Counted from the first letter of the stretch, positions 42,783-51,701 are shown. The stretch: 64,000 bases of DNA from Bacteroidota bacterium (GCA_018818065.1 JAHISV010000012.1:558001-622000); one strand, 5' to 3'. Notes: generated by a model not told the origin, from the sequence alone. A program made the numbers and translations.

Positions 42783-44504
42783 TTATAGTTTCTCATTTAT
42801 AACCGTATCAGCCTTTCTGCTTTCCGCCATATTTTTCTGTTCTATTGCAAACCTTTGGGCTTTTGCTTTTTCCATTTCTATAACTTTTAATGTTTCCGAT
42901 TCCTCAGCCTTTAATTCAGATTGTAACACTACAATATGAGCCTGAGCCGCAGCACGTTTAAGTTCTAATCCGGATTGTCTGCGTTCAATTTCCTGTTGAC
43001 GTAATATTTGTTCTTCATCGTTTTTTGCTTCCTGTGATAATCGAGCCGAACCGGTTAACACGCCCTCCGGACCAACATAAACATCAAGCAATTCAATTCC
43101 GCTATCGGTAAGTATAAACTCACGAATCTGATTAGAATGCGCCATGCCTCGCGATTTAAGAATATATAATCCTCTGTTTCTTTCGCCGCTAATTTCAATA
43201 TCATGCAAAAGCAGCCACGTATCAATTAGTGAAGAGATTGACATATCCGTCAACTCCTGATTTTCGCCTCCTTTAGTCAGGTTTGCAAAGAACGCGGTGA
43301 TATTCTTCGTCTTCAAATAATCCACAAGGCGCAGCAGCAGTATTTTTACTTCAGTTTCGTTATTTCCCATTATAAATGCATCAATGGGATCAAGTACAAC
43401 TACTTGCGGATCGATTTTATCAATTAATTTAATAGATGTTGTTAAATGATGTTCCAATCCAAATAACGTTGGGCGTGTTGCATGAAAGTGAAGCAATCCT
43501 TTTTTCACCCACTGTTCCAGGTGCATTCCAATTGAACTCATATTGCGCATAAATTGACTTGGTGATTCTTCAAAAGCAAAATATAGAACCCGCTCACCGC
43601 GCTTGCAAGCCGCTTCAACAAATTGCGCCGCAAGACTTGTTTTACCAGTACCGGCAGTACCAGAAACAAGTATTGTGCTGCCACGGAAATAACCCTTGCC
43701 TGAAAGCATTGTATCAAGACGCGGAATGCCGCTGGAAATTCTATCGCTGGATGAAATATGATTTAATCCCAACGAAGTGACCGGTAAAATAGAAAAACCA
43801 TCTTTATCAATTAAGAAGGGATATTCGTTTGTACCATGGGTTGAACCGCGATATTTAATAATTCGTAACCGCCTTATTGACGATTGTTCGCTAACCCGAT
43901 GATCCAGAAAAATAACGCAATCAGAAACATATTCTTCCAAACCCTGGCGTGTTAAACTGCCATTTCCACGTTCTCCGGTAATAATTGTAGTAACGCCTTT
44001 CTTTTTCAGCCAACCGAATAAGCTACGCAGCTCTGTGCGTACAATAGTCGGATTGGGGAGCGCTGAAAAAAGCGATTCGATAGTATCCAGCACAACACGC
44101 TTAGCTCCAATTTTTTCTATCGCGTTATGAATACGGACAAACAATCCTTTTAGATCATATTCACCATACTCTTCAATTTCACCACGTTCAATATGAATAT
44201 GCTCAAGCAAAATCTTTTTGCGCTTTACAAGGTCGTCCAAATCAAAACCCAGGGAAGCAACGTTTGCTGTTAGTTCTTTTTCAGTTTCCTCAAACGAGAA
44301 AAATACACCGGCTTCATTATATATTGTTGCACCACGAACTATAAACTCCATAGCAAAGAGAGTTTTTCCACAACCTGCGCCACCGCATACTAATGTCGGT
44401 CTGCCCTTTGGTAATCCACCACCTGTTATCTCATCTAACCCCTGAATACTTGTGGGGGCTTTAGGAAGAGTCTTTCGCACAATTTTTGTTATTTTTTTTT
44501 CCAT
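42783..44504 (-). CDS. KaiC-like double-domain ATPase
   Basis: 573 residues with two RecA-type KaiC domains: Walker A motifs G-G-A-G-C-G-K-T (about 41) and G-T-A-G-T-G-K-T (about 283), catalytic Glu pairs in F-S-F-E-E and F-A-F-E-E. At the position of the cyanobacterial KaiC phospho-sites the second domain has I-S-S-L-I-D-T, so hydroxyl residues are retained. A coiled coil of about 80 residues extends the carboxy-terminus. No KaiA or KaiB is nearby, so a clock role is not supported; a stress or signalling ATPase is more likely. It leads the operon with mlaE-mlaF-mlaD and has its own stress promoter. Confidence 0.88.
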   Translation of the reverse strand: MEKKITKIVRKTLPKAPTSIQGLDEITGGGLPKGRPTLVCGGAGCGKTLFAMEFIVRGATIYNEAGVFFSFEETEKELTANVASLGFDLDDLVKRKKILLEHIHIERGEIEEYGEYDLKGLFVRIHNAIEKIGAKRVVLDTIESLFSALPNPTIVRTELRSLFGWLKKKGVTTIITGERGNGSLTRQGLEEYVSDCVIFLDHRVSEQSSIRRLRIIKYRGSTHGTNEYPFLIDKDGFSILPVTSLGLNHISSSDRISSGIPRLDTMLSGKGYFRGSTILVSGTAGTGKTSLAAQFVEAACKRGERVLYFAFEESPSQFMRNMSSIGMHLEQWVKKGLLHFHATRPTLFGLEHHLTTSIKLIDKIDPQVVVLDPIDAFIMGNNETEVKILLLRLVDYLKTKNITAFFANLTKGGENQELTDMSISSLIDTWLLLHDIEISGERNRGLYILKSRGMAHSNQIREFILTDSGIELLDVYVGPEGVLTGSARLSQEAKNDEEQILRQQEIERRQSGLELKRAAAQAHIVVLQSELKAEESETLKVIEMEKAKAQRFAIEQKNMAESRKADTVINEKL

Positions 44505-44643
44505 CCAAATTATCTCTTAATTTATTTTAGTTACTTATTATTTTTTTTCAAAAAAAATGCTATGTCCTAATTCTATTATGACCACTATGCATTCTTTAGC
44601 AAATAGTTGATGAGATTCTATTATTATGTCTCATTCAGAAAAC

Positions 44644-44712
44644 ATTATAGAATAATTCATAAAACAAAACCATAGTCCAAAGGGATGATAAATGGACTAC
44701 TTCTTTTTAAGG
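44644..44712 (-). promoter_or_regulatory. Stress-regulon promoter element, copy 8
   Basis: Operator about 44671-44712, the most diverged proximal half, but GGGATGATAAATGG then ACTAC is kept. -35 TGGTTT (44667-44672), 17-bp spacer, perfect -10 TATAAT (44644-44649). Serves the KaiC-mla operon. Confidence 0.75.
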
Positions 44713-44757
44713 CTCTAAAAAATTGTTTGAAGTAAATGGACATGTTTCGCAAACCAG

Positions 44758-45351
44758 CTACGGCAACAGAGCTATGTCAATTCTACGATTCTGACTGCGT
44801 CCTTCCGGCGTATCATTGGTCGCCACCGGATGATATTCCGACATGCCGATGGACTGCAATAAATTTCCCTCAATACCAACTCTCTCCTGTAGAATGCGGA
44901 CGACATTAGTTGCCCGTGCCGTAGAAAGCTCCCAATTAGTCGGGAACGTTGTTTGCAAGTTTTTATGTATTTTTTTATTATCGGTGTGACCCTCAACCCG
45001 AATAATTTTGTTATTGGTGTTTTTTAAAACGTTGCCGACCCGCTCCAGTATCAACAGTCCTTCCGGAGTGATTTCCGCTTCCCCTGAAGGAAACAAAACC
45101 TTATCAATCATAACAACTGATAATCGATCTGATAACTGGGTTATTTTAATCTGCCCTTGTTCAATTTCCTCTTCCATGTCAGTTAAGAGTTCAGCAAAAG
45201 TGCCCTTCAACTGCGTAATCTCATCTTCCTTCTCATTAGAAATATTTTCGATCTTGCTTTCATTTTCTTTCGCTGTTTTCTCGTTGGCATCATAGTAATA
45301 ATAAGCGGCACCGGCAAAAAACAGTGTTAAAATGGCTAATATAATTTTCAT
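44758..45351 (-). CDS. OmpA/MotB-domain protein with coiled coil
   Basis: 197 residues: one amino-terminal membrane helix or signal (about 3-20), a coiled coil (22-75), and an OmpA-like peptidoglycan-binding domain (about 85-197: V-E-G-H-T-D-N near 120, N-R-R-I-D-I-A-L). Similar to the OmpA-type domains of periplasmic flagellar-motor-like proteins, but without flagellar context. GAGAGG precedes the start. Likely anchors the inner membrane to the cell wall. Single gene with its own stress promoter. Confidence 0.85.
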   Translation of the reverse strand: MKIILAILTLFFAGAAYYYYDANEKTAKENESKIENISNEKEDEITQLKGTFAELLTDMEEEIEQGQIKITQLSDRLSVVMIDKVLFPSGEAEITPEGLLILERVGNVLKNTNNKIIRVEGHTDNKKIHKNLQTTFPTNWELSTARATNVVRILQERVGIEGNLLQSIGMSEYHPVATNDTPEGRSQNRRIDIALLP

Positions 45352-45461
45352 TGTTATTCCTCTCTTTTCAAATATTCATATTATGAATGAAAATACTTTC
45401 AGCGAAATAAAAGAATAATGCTAAATCGAATTCCGCTTCTCTGCTATAATAACATTATTGA

Positions 45462-45530
45462 ATATTATGCTGAATTGAAGGATGAATCAATAGAGCAAAG
45501 GGATGAAAAAGGAACTAGATATTTCGGACA
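45462..45530 (-). promoter_or_regulatory. Stress-regulon promoter element, copy 9
   Basis: Operator 45488-45530, consensus in GCAAAGGGATGAAAAAGG, diverged beyond AACTA. -35 TTGATT (45485-45490), 17-bp spacer, -10 TAATAT (45462-45467). Serves the OmpA/MotB-like gene. The rest of 45352-45692 shows nothing. Confidence 0.8.
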
Positions 45531-45692
45531 GTGATATTCTGTTCCAAACAATAGATCTAATCCAGATAGACAGATGCATTTATAAAAGCGACTGGTTTTA
45601 GTATACATCAATCTGATCAAAATATTGCGGCGACATACAGGGCAATTGGAATTGCATTTGTCGTAATCGTCAATTCAATTGTTGACAAATGA

Positions 45693-46640
45693 TTATGAGG
45701 TTTTTAGCGGTTGTGATTTCACTTCGGCTTGAACGGCGCATAAACAGGTTCCGAATATATAGATGCATCCGCACAAATAAATCCAGAGCAACAATGCCAT
45801 TATTCCACCAAACGTTCCGTAAACAACGTTCAATGTAGCAAAGTCCCTTAGATAGATGGCAAAGAGACTTTCACTCACAATTAATAGAAAGGTTGTAAGC
45901 AGAGCGGCAATCCATACTTCGGCAAAACGCGTAGGACGACCCGGGGCAAACATATAAAACAGGCTCAGTCCTAGAAATATAAGCGTCAACGGGATAAAAA
46001 AGCTGCCGACACCAAACATCCAGGAACTGATATCATTTGTTGTAAAAAACCAATCCTTCGCTAATCTCATCAGCACAGCTGCAAGCATTCCCAAAAAAAT
46101 CAGAATTCCTGTGATACTAAGTAGCGCAACGCTTCTTAGAGGCAGATGCCACCATTTTTTGTATCCAACTATCCCCCATGCGAGGTTGGTAGAAAAAATT
46201 AAAGTTAGGAAACATTGGACGGCTGCCCAGATCAGTATGAGAAATGCGATAACACCGGCCTGCGCTCGCTCTTCTATCACTCCGGAAATTGTTTCAAAAA
46301 CATAATTATGCATTTCACCACTAATTGGTACATAGCTTTCTATGTTAGCAATAATCTCTTTCCCTGCAAGATCCCTTTCAATAAACATCGAGGCAATAGT
46401 GACGAAAAGGACTATTATAGGAAACAGAGAGAAGAACATATTGAAGGCGAAAGCACCCGCCCACTGTGCTCCATTAATCCCCAAAAACTTTTTGAAGGCA
46501 AGTGAAAGAATCGTCCAGGCTTGTTTGAAACCTCGTCCAACTTTGCCTGCAGGAGAAAATAGAGCCAAGAATGCACCCATCATTTTTTTTACTTTATAGT
46601 AAAATAACATCATAACATTTGCTGGAAATATGTTCTTCAT
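45693..46640 (-). CDS. YihY/virulence-factor-BrkB-family membrane protein
   Basis: Up to 315 residues with six membrane segments. The family core is clear: A-G-A-F-A-F-N-M-F-F-S-L-F-P-I, Y-V-P-I-S-G-E-M, W-A-A-V-Q-C-F and V-Y-G-T-F-G-G-I-M-A-L-L-L-W-I-Y. The start is uncertain: no good ribosome site before 46640, and internal Met codons near residues 10 and 20 are possible. Function of the family is unsettled. It is last in the YtxH - DUF948-like - HEAT - YihY operon, 96 bp behind the HEAT gene. Confidence 0.88.
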   Translation of the reverse strand: MKNIFPANVMMLFYYKVKKMMGAFLALFSPAGKVGRGFKQAWTILSLAFKKFLGINGAQWAGAFAFNMFFSLFPIIVLFVTIASMFIERDLAGKEIIANIESYVPISGEMHNYVFETISGVIEERAQAGVIAFLILIWAAVQCFLTLIFSTNLAWGIVGYKKWWHLPLRSVALLSITGILIFLGMLAAVLMRLAKDWFFTTNDISSWMFGVGSFFIPLTLIFLGLSLFYMFAPGRPTRFAEVWIAALLTTFLLIVSESLFAIYLRDFATLNVVYGTFGGIMALLLWIYLCGCIYIFGTCLCAVQAEVKSQPLKTS

Positions 46641-46736
46641 TTCGAAAAACCCATTCGTTCTTGCTTCATCAGTAAAGTCCCTGTATGCATCTTCCTAATT
46701 CCAATGTCCATACTGCTATCAATAAAAGATAACTCA

Positions 46737-47249
46737 TTATTTTGTTCTCATTCGATTAAGAAGTTCATTTGCCGCTATAGGTGTTAATTCAGCGGCAGCA
46801 CTTGATTTTAAAGCCCTGCTAAGTTCAACAAGTAAATCATTGAACCCTGCTTCTTTTTGGTTCCGCAAAACATGATGGGCTCCCTCTCTCAATAAAACAG
46901 AATCTTCTTTGCTTTCCAAGAGTGCTTCAAGTAATGAATTCCATGCATTTTTTTTAAATTTATTTAAGGCTTCAGCGGCTAACCATCTAACATCCATATT
47001 TCTATCTTCGAGCGCTTTTACTAAAGATGGAATTGCTCTAATATCACCGATAGCGCCAAGCGTTTTGGCTGCTTCCCAACGAAAATGATCTACCTTAGAA
47101 TTCTCGAGAGTCTTAATAAGGAGGGGAACAGCGGGTTTACCCAAAGACACCAACGCTTTCCTGGCTATCTGACGTGTAGTACTGATCTTACTTGCCAACA
47201 TGTCTACCAGGGTCTCTTTGCTTGTGCCCGTCTTTTTTTGATTGATCAT
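46737..47249 (-). CDS. HEAT-repeat protein
   Basis: 170 residues made of about four HEAT/PBS-lyase-type helical repeats (A-R-K-A-L-V-S-L-G-K-P-A-V-P-L-L, F-R-W-E-A-A-K-T-L-G-A-I-G-D, V-R-W-L-A-A-E-A-L). Soluble adaptor-type protein; partner unknown. GAGGAA precedes the start. In the operon led by ytxH-like, 38 bp after the DUF948-like gene. Confidence 0.82.
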   Translation of the reverse strand: MINQKKTGTSKETLVDMLASKISTTRQIARKALVSLGKPAVPLLIKTLENSKVDHFRWEAAKTLGAIGDIRAIPSLVKALEDRNMDVRWLAAEALNKFKKNAWNSLLEALLESKEDSVLLREGAHHVLRNQKEAGFNDLLVELSRALKSSAAAELTPIAANELLNRMRTK

Positions 47250-47287
47250 CTTTATTCCTCAGATTTAATCTGCCTGGTGTTTTAGAA

Positions 47288-47665
47288 TTATTGATCCTTA
47301 TATTTTCGCCAGACAGAGAAGACTCCTTCTGCAATTGTGCTTAGCTTTTTAATCAGGCTTATGATATGTCTCGGTGTACGGAGTAATTTCCTTGGACCTG
47401 AATCCGGAATTTTATCACGCAAAGTTTTTATTGATAAATCAATTTCTATCCAATACCATTCTAAATCGCTCACAATCCTGTTTGTCCGGCGGGTAAGCTC
47501 ATCCATATTTCGCAATATAGGAATTGCATTCTCGGTAAGGTGACGTATATCTTTACTAACTGTCTCAATCTGCTTGAAAATTTTATTGATATACACTATA
47601 GCGAAAATACAGAGCGTTGTAACTGAAAGGACTAAGATAATTACCAAAACATTAGTTAAAATCAT
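47288..47665 (-). CDS. DUF948-like membrane protein
   Basis: 125 residues: one amino-terminal membrane helix (about 4-27) and a helical, coiled-coil-prone rest (V-S-K-D-I-R-H-L-T-E-N-A-I-P-I-L). Proteins of this build, with DUF948, usually accompany YtxH proteins, as here: its ATG overlaps the YtxH stop by four bases. Function unknown. Confidence 0.65.
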   Translation of the reverse strand: MILTNVLVIILVLSVTTLCIFAIVYINKIFKQIETVSKDIRHLTENAIPILRNMDELTRRTNRIVSDLEWYWIEIDLSIKTLRDKIPDSGPRKLLRTPRHIISLIKKLSTIAEGVFSVWRKYKDQ

Positions 47666-48090
47666 TTTTTATCAAACTTCCTTTCTGATTTATAATCTGC
47701 TAAGCCTGATTTAATGGCAGATTTCAAATGCATGCTTTCTTTCTCAAGATTATTTTTGCCGACTTTGATATAATTTTCGACTTTATCTTTTACTTTGTTC
47801 AAAGTTTTATCGGCTTCACTCATTAGAGCATCTGTCTTTTTTTCAGCCTCAGAAACCAATAATTTAGATTTGGTTTTTACGTCATTAATTAAGCGCTCTG
47901 TTTTCATTTTTGCATTCGACATATATTCGTCGGCATCTTCAATTAAGTCTTGTGATTTGGTTTTAATATTTTCGCGCATTTCTTCCCCTGATTTAGGAGC
48001 AAATAAAAGTGCAATTATTGCTCCTACCAGAGTACCGGCAAAAAATCCAATCACTAAACCTTTGCCTATTCCTTTTTCTTCGCTAGCCAT
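47662..48090 (-). CDS. YtxH-domain general-stress protein
   Basis: 142 residues: glycine-rich amino-terminal membrane helix (G-L-V-I-G-F-F-A-G-T-L-V-G-A-I-I-A-L-L-F-A-P-K-S-G), the YtxH signature, followed by a Lys-rich amphipathic coiled coil resembling LEA-type proteins. First gene of the stress operon ytxH-like - DUF948-like - HEAT - YihY. GGAGAT precedes the start; the promoter element is about 105 bp upstream. Confidence 0.85.
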   Translation of the reverse strand: MASEEKGIGKGLVIGFFAGTLVGAIIALLFAPKSGEEMRENIKTKSQDLIEDADEYMSNAKMKTERLINDVKTKSKLLVSEAEKKTDALMSEADKTLNKVKDKVENYIKVGKNNLEKESMHLKSAIKSGLADYKSERKFDKK

Positions 48091-48195
48091 ATTAGATCTC
48101 CATCGATTATGTTTAATATCATTATAAAAATATTATATGCTTCAATTCAGTCTCTTTCATCAGAACGAGAAACTATTTAGTTTTATTCGGTCCCA

Positions 48196-48262
48196 ATTAT
48201 CACAAGTTAAAAGGAAGAATTCAATCGGGCAAAGGGATGAAAAAGGGATTACTTCTTTTGGA
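48196..48262 (-). promoter_or_regulatory. Stress-regulon promoter element, copy 10
   Basis: Operator 48222-48262 with consensus proximal half and GGGATTACTTC in the distal half. -35 TTGAAT (48219-48224), 17-bp spacer, -10 GATAAT (48196-48201). Serves the YtxH operon. Confidence 0.8.
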
Positions 48263-48295
48263 TTATTATTTTATGATAATTTAACCGATTAATGA

Positions 48296-48690
48296 TTAAT
48301 TATCATCGTAAGTGTTATAAGAGTCGGATAGATAGGCCCATTTAGCAATCTGCAAACGAGTTTGAAGCGCCATTTTTTCGAGAATGTTATTAACATGACT
48401 TTTTACCGTCTAGGTCGAAAAGTGCTGTTTTTGTTCAATTTCTTTATTAGTGGAACTATCTTATATCAATTCTATCAATTGCCGTTCGCGCTTTGTCTTA
48501 GCATGGATTCAACGACGGGTGCATAGTTAGATCCGTTGATTGCATGTTCAACTATCTAAGAAAAAAGGGAACCGGTTATGTGGGGTGGTAAAACCCGATT
48601 GCCCTGATATACAGAATGTATTGTTTTAAAAAATTCGTCTATGATCGCATCTTTTAATATAAATCCCGCTACTCCTGTCTGAACAAATTC
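48296..48690 (-). pseudogene. Decayed response-regulator carboxy-terminal half
   Basis: The minus strand encodes, with one frameshift and several stops, the end of a NarL-type regulator: G-V-A-G-F-I-L-K-D-A, G-S-L-F-S-stop, R-E-R-Q-L-I-E-L-I-stop, then F-S-T-stop-T-V-K-S-H-V-N-N-I-L-E-K. It aligns throughout with the regulator at 52817-53506. It follows the kinase gene and, with the receiver fragment at 50014-50358, marks a broken two-component locus. Confidence 0.8.
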
Positions 48691-48723
48691 CTTTCATCGG
48701 AGGCTGATTGTATTATTATTAAA

Positions 48724-50007
48724 TCATTTTTTTAAAGTAAAAGTAAATGTCGAACCTTTCCCTTGTTCACTTTTAACCCAAATTTTACCGTTATTTTTTT
48801 CGATAAATTCTTTGCATAGGGGTAAACCGAGGCCGGTTCCATTTTCTCCGGCGGTTCCGACAGTTGAAAATAACGTATTAAACTCAAACAGTTCAGAAAT
48901 ATTTTCTTTTTTAATTCCGATTCCGTTATCCTTAACAGACACTTCCATGAATCCGTTTTTATTAAGTGACGAAACAGTAATCTTTCCTCCCGTAGGTGTA
49001 AATTTGATTGCATTTATTATAAGGTTATGAATAACAGAGTCAATCATATCAGCATCGGCAAAAACGAACGATTGGGGATTAACATTGTTGGAGATTGAAA
49101 TATTTTTATTAACGGCAGCCTGATCTGATATTTTGATTATATTGTTTACAATATCATTGAGTTTAATCTTTGTGGGTTTAGGGGCGAGCATATTTCTTTG
49201 CATCATTGACCAATTAAGTAAATTTTTAAGAAGACCATAAAGGCTATGCAAATTATCATTTATGCTTTTACCAAATAATACAATCTCGTCATGCGATAAA
49301 CTTTCAATTCCCGTTGCAAGAAATTCTGAAGAGCTTAACAAAGACCGGAAAGGGCTTCTTAAATCAGGTGAAATTATAGAAAAAAATTTATCTTTTTGGG
49401 CATTTAGTATTGTAAGTTTTTCGGTGTTTTTTTTAAGATCATCTTCTACCTGTTTATATTCAGTCAAATCAATAAGAGCAATCTGGCATTTTTGTTCTTG
49501 TTCCAGATTGTCGACTAATTCTATTCCTTCCACCAGAACATTAAATTCGTGTTTATCTTTGTTAATTACCTTTAATTCGCAATGCTGTTTTACCGGAGAA
49601 CTAAAAAGAGTTTTTAAAAATGAATTGAAAGTATTCCTTTCATAAAGCGGAAGATATTTAATGAAATAATTGCCAATCAATTTGTTCCGGTAAACACCAA
49701 ACATTTTGCTAGCGCTTATATTCACTTCTTTAATTGTGCCTTCCGCGTTCAGAGTTAAGTAGGGGATAGGTGAAAAATCAAAAAGATTTACATATTTATT
49801 CCTCGACATTTCAAGTTCTTCTTGTGTAATTCTCAGCTCTTCGTTTTGATGTTCCAGTTCTATTTGATGAACCTGAAGCAGATGCACCAGTTTTTTAACA
49901 TCTGCCAATTTTTCAACACCTGGCTTTTTAGGTCTCGGGTTTGTTTCTATCTTAGTTTTTTTAATAATTACTTTTTCTGATTCTTTTTTATTCCGATTCA
50001 TCTTCAT
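48724..50007 (-). CDS. PAS-domain sensor kinase lacking the phospho-accepting His
   Basis: 427 residues: coiled start (about 25-70), PAS domain (about 70-190: F-S-P-I-P-Y-L-T-L), dimerisation helices, and an intact ATP-binding domain (N-box N-L-I-I-N-A-I-K-F-T near 325, G1 D-N-G-I-G-I, G2 G-T-G-L-G-L-P-L-C). The H-box, normally F-S-I-I-A-H-D-L-R-S-P, reads F-S-I-I-S-P-D-L-R-S-P: the essential His is Pro (CCT). Cis or trans autophosphorylation is therefore not expected. No transmembrane helix is visible, so it is cytoplasmic. It overlaps a locus with two regulator fragments. Confidence 0.85.
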   Translation of the reverse strand: MKMNRNKKESEKVIIKKTKIETNPRPKKPGVEKLADVKKLVHLLQVHQIELEHQNEELRITQEELEMSRNKYVNLFDFSPIPYLTLNAEGTIKEVNISASKMFGVYRNKLIGNYFIKYLPLYERNTFNSFLKTLFSSPVKQHCELKVINKDKHEFNVLVEGIELVDNLEQEQKCQIALIDLTEYKQVEDDLKKNTEKLTILNAQKDKFFSIISPDLRSPFRSLLSSSEFLATGIESLSHDEIVLFGKSINDNLHSLYGLLKNLLNWSMMQRNMLAPKPTKIKLNDIVNNIIKISDQAAVNKNISISNNVNPQSFVFADADMIDSVIHNLIINAIKFTPTGGKITVSSLNKNGFMEVSVKDNGIGIKKENISELFEFNTLFSTVGTAGENGTGLGLPLCKEFIEKNNGKIWVKSEQGKGSTFTFTLKK

Positions 50008-50013
50008 ACCTCA

Positions 50014-50358
50014 TTATTTAATATTCTGGCTCTGAATTGCAAGAAGAATAATTCCGGATACACCAGCCTGAATAAAAACCAAAATATCAGCCTGGGCTGG
50101 AATAAGATCCATGACTATGACCCTAGTCTTGGAAACTTCTTTCTTTACTTTTTTCAAAATAAGCAGACTATTTTGATCGGCTAAACCCAGATCGAGAAAT
50201 AGAATATAGGATTTGGACTTGCTAATCATTGGCAATATGTTCTCGCCATTGCCCACAGAAGCCACAAGATTCATTTCGGACTGTTTCTTAATTATAGCCG
50301 AAATACCATCACATAACATCCTATTGTCTTCAATAAGCAGTATCCTGATTTTTTCCAA
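50014..50358 (-). CDS. Truncated response regulator (receiver domain only)
   Basis: 114 residues from TTG 50358, as the paralogue at 53506 also begins with TTG. It has a near-complete receiver (E-D-N near 11, Asp in L-F-L-D-L-G-L near 55, V-I-V-M-D-L-I-P) but ends in A-G-V-S-G-I-I-L followed by an unrelated tail, so the last helix with the conserved Lys and the whole HTH are missing. It might act as a single-domain receiver, but a decaying gene is more likely. It lies 7 bp before the kinase gene and has its own stress promoter element. Confidence 0.7.
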   Translation of the reverse strand: MEKIRILLIEDNRMLCDGISAIIKKQSEMNLVASVGNGENILPMISKSKSYILFLDLGLADQNSLLILKKVKKEVSKTRVIVMDLIPAQADILVFIQAGVSGIILLAIQSQNIK

Positions 50359-50415
50359 TGATCTACAGGTTATTGTATACGCACATAGTACAAAATTATA
50401 CTTTTACATCTGTAA

Positions 50416-50484
50416 TCCAAATAAATTATGATAACTTAATACAATGGGGAAAAGTGATGAAAAAGGCACTACATCTTTTGTGTG
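50416..50484 (-). promoter_or_regulatory. Stress-regulon promoter element, copy 11
   Basis: Operator 50442-50484 (GTGATGAAAAAGG then CACTACATC). -35 TTGTAT (50439-50444) but no good -10 at the 17-bp position (TTTGGA); TATTTG two bases closer is a poor alternative. The promoter half seems to be decaying with the locus. Leads the receiver fragment and kinase. Confidence 0.65.
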
Positions 50485-50521
50485 CTGGTATTTTAGACTG
50501 CTGATTGACATCCGGTTTTAA

Positions 50522-50737
50522 CTATTTTTTTTTGCCGTTTAAAAAAATAATTCCGCCAATTACGATTACTCCTAATCCAATATACGGGGACCAATTTGCA
50601 GAATGTTCCTTTTCTGCCGTTATCTCAACGCTTCCAAGATCGATAATTTTTTCTCTTGTTACATACTCAAATCCGGTGTACAAAGTCATGAGCAAACCAA
50701 TTACCACTATTATTAGACCTATTATTTTAGAATTCAT
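50522..50737 (-). CDS. Two-span small membrane protein (DUF3185-like)
   Basis: 71 residues with two membrane helices (about 4-21 and 50-66) joined by an acidic loop (Y-V-T-R-E-K-I-I-D-L-G-S-V-E-I), resembling DUF3185-type proteins. AAAGGAT precedes the start. It lies 106 bp behind csbD-like and may share its promoter. Confidence 0.6.
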   Translation of the reverse strand: MNSKIIGLIIVVIGLLMTLYTGFEYVTREKIIDLGSVEITAEKEHSANWSPYIGLGVIVIGGIIFLNGKKK

Positions 50738-50843
50738 TGTAAAAATCCTTTAACTTTTCTATAAATATTTATTTACATTCTTGTTGGTTACTACTAACTA
50801 ATCCAACAAGAATGCATGGAATATCTTGTACTGCAATTTGTTA

Positions 50844-51026
50844 TTAATCTGAAATTATTTTTCGTAGTTCATCTTTGGTTTTACCTAGTTTTCTTTGCAA
50901 TCGTCCTATAAGTTCCTCTTCTTCACCTTCTTTGAATAGGAAATCCTCATCTGTCAGGTTTGCGAAACTCTGCATGAGTTTAACTTTCGCTTCATTCCAA
51001 TTTCCTTTTACCGATACTGAATCCAT
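50844..51026 (-). CDS. CsbD-family general stress protein
   Basis: 60 residues matching CsbD: V-K-G-N-W-N-E-A-K-V-K-L, L-T-D-E-D-F, G-R-L-Q-R-K-L-G-K-T-K-D-E-L. Small soluble helical protein; in Bacillus the founding member depends on the general stress sigma factor. AAAGGAG precedes the start and a clean promoter copy lies about 65 bp upstream, so stress induction is likely here too. Confidence 0.88.
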   Translation of the reverse strand: MDSVSVKGNWNEAKVKLMQSFANLTDEDFLFKEGEEEELIGRLQRKLGKTKDELRKIISD

Positions 51027-51091
51027 TTTTTGTCTCCTTTTATACTTTTCATTTATAGTTATACATTGTAATAGTGTTAATTCGGCACATC

Positions 51092-51160
51092 ATTATACGA
51101 GGGCATCGATGGTTGTACATCGGGCAAAAGGATGAAAAAGGGACTACCTCCTTTGAGTGA
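51092..51160 (-). promoter_or_regulatory. Stress-regulon promoter element, copy 12
   Basis: Operator about 51117-51160, one base shorter at the -35 junction. -35 TGTACA (51114-51119), 16-bp spacer, perfect -10 TATAAT (51092-51097). CAAAAGG / CCTTTG arms. Serves the csbD-like gene. Confidence 0.82.
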
Positions 51161-51300
51161 CCGGTACAGTTGTCGCAAAATCAGGTGCTGATTGTAATAT
51201 CAAATAATATTTTCGGCTATACAAACTCTAATAGTGTTGAAGATATAACTACTTTCATTCTTGCTAATGAAGCGCTCACCTTTTTTCCGGAAATTTCATC

Positions 51301-51648
51301 TCATTCATGATCCGATTGTTCAGCATTACTTCTCCTTAGATCCTGCTGACGTCCAAGGATGCCTTCAATCATATTTAGTAATTTATCAATAGCGCCATCA
51401 AGTGCCTCGTTCAAGTTCGCCGCATTGTTAGTGACTACAATGGGCTGACGTCCTTCGAGGCGCGCTTCGAGCATGCAGCGTTTGTCGTTCCTTCCATTCT
51501 TGTCACCGTCTTCATCTTTCATGTGGACTTCCACACTAGTAATGTGATCACTCACTCTACTTAGTGAATTCTCAATTATTCTACTGAAATTAGCTATCAG
51601 ATCTTCATTACCCTGAATATTATGACCGGTATTGATTTGGATATTCAT
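51301..51648 (-). CDS. HPF/RaiA-family ribosome-associated protein
   Basis: 115 residues: M-N-I-Q-I-N-T-G-H-N-I-Q-G-N-E, S-V-E-V-H-M-K-D-E, C-M-L-E-A-R and A-L-D-G-A-I-D-K-L fit the short hibernation-factor fold. Such proteins bind the 30S subunit during stationary phase or stress and stop translation. It lacks the carboxy-terminal dimerisation domain of long HPF. It is 53 bp behind the 64-residue membrane protein and shares its stress promoter. Confidence 0.78.
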   Translation of the reverse strand: MNIQINTGHNIQGNEDLIANFSRIIENSLSRVSDHITSVEVHMKDEDGDKNGRNDKRCMLEARLEGRQPIVVTNNAANLNEALDGAIDKLLNMIEGILGRQQDLRRSNAEQSDHE

Positions 51649-51701
51649 TTTTTCCCTTTATAACTGTTTATCAAATTTTTAGTTATTACTAACTATTGGA
51701 A

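Noticed and set aside
42783..44504. KaiC-like gene considered as part of a circadian clock
   Set aside because: No kaiA or kaiB is present, and its operon partners are lipid-transport genes.
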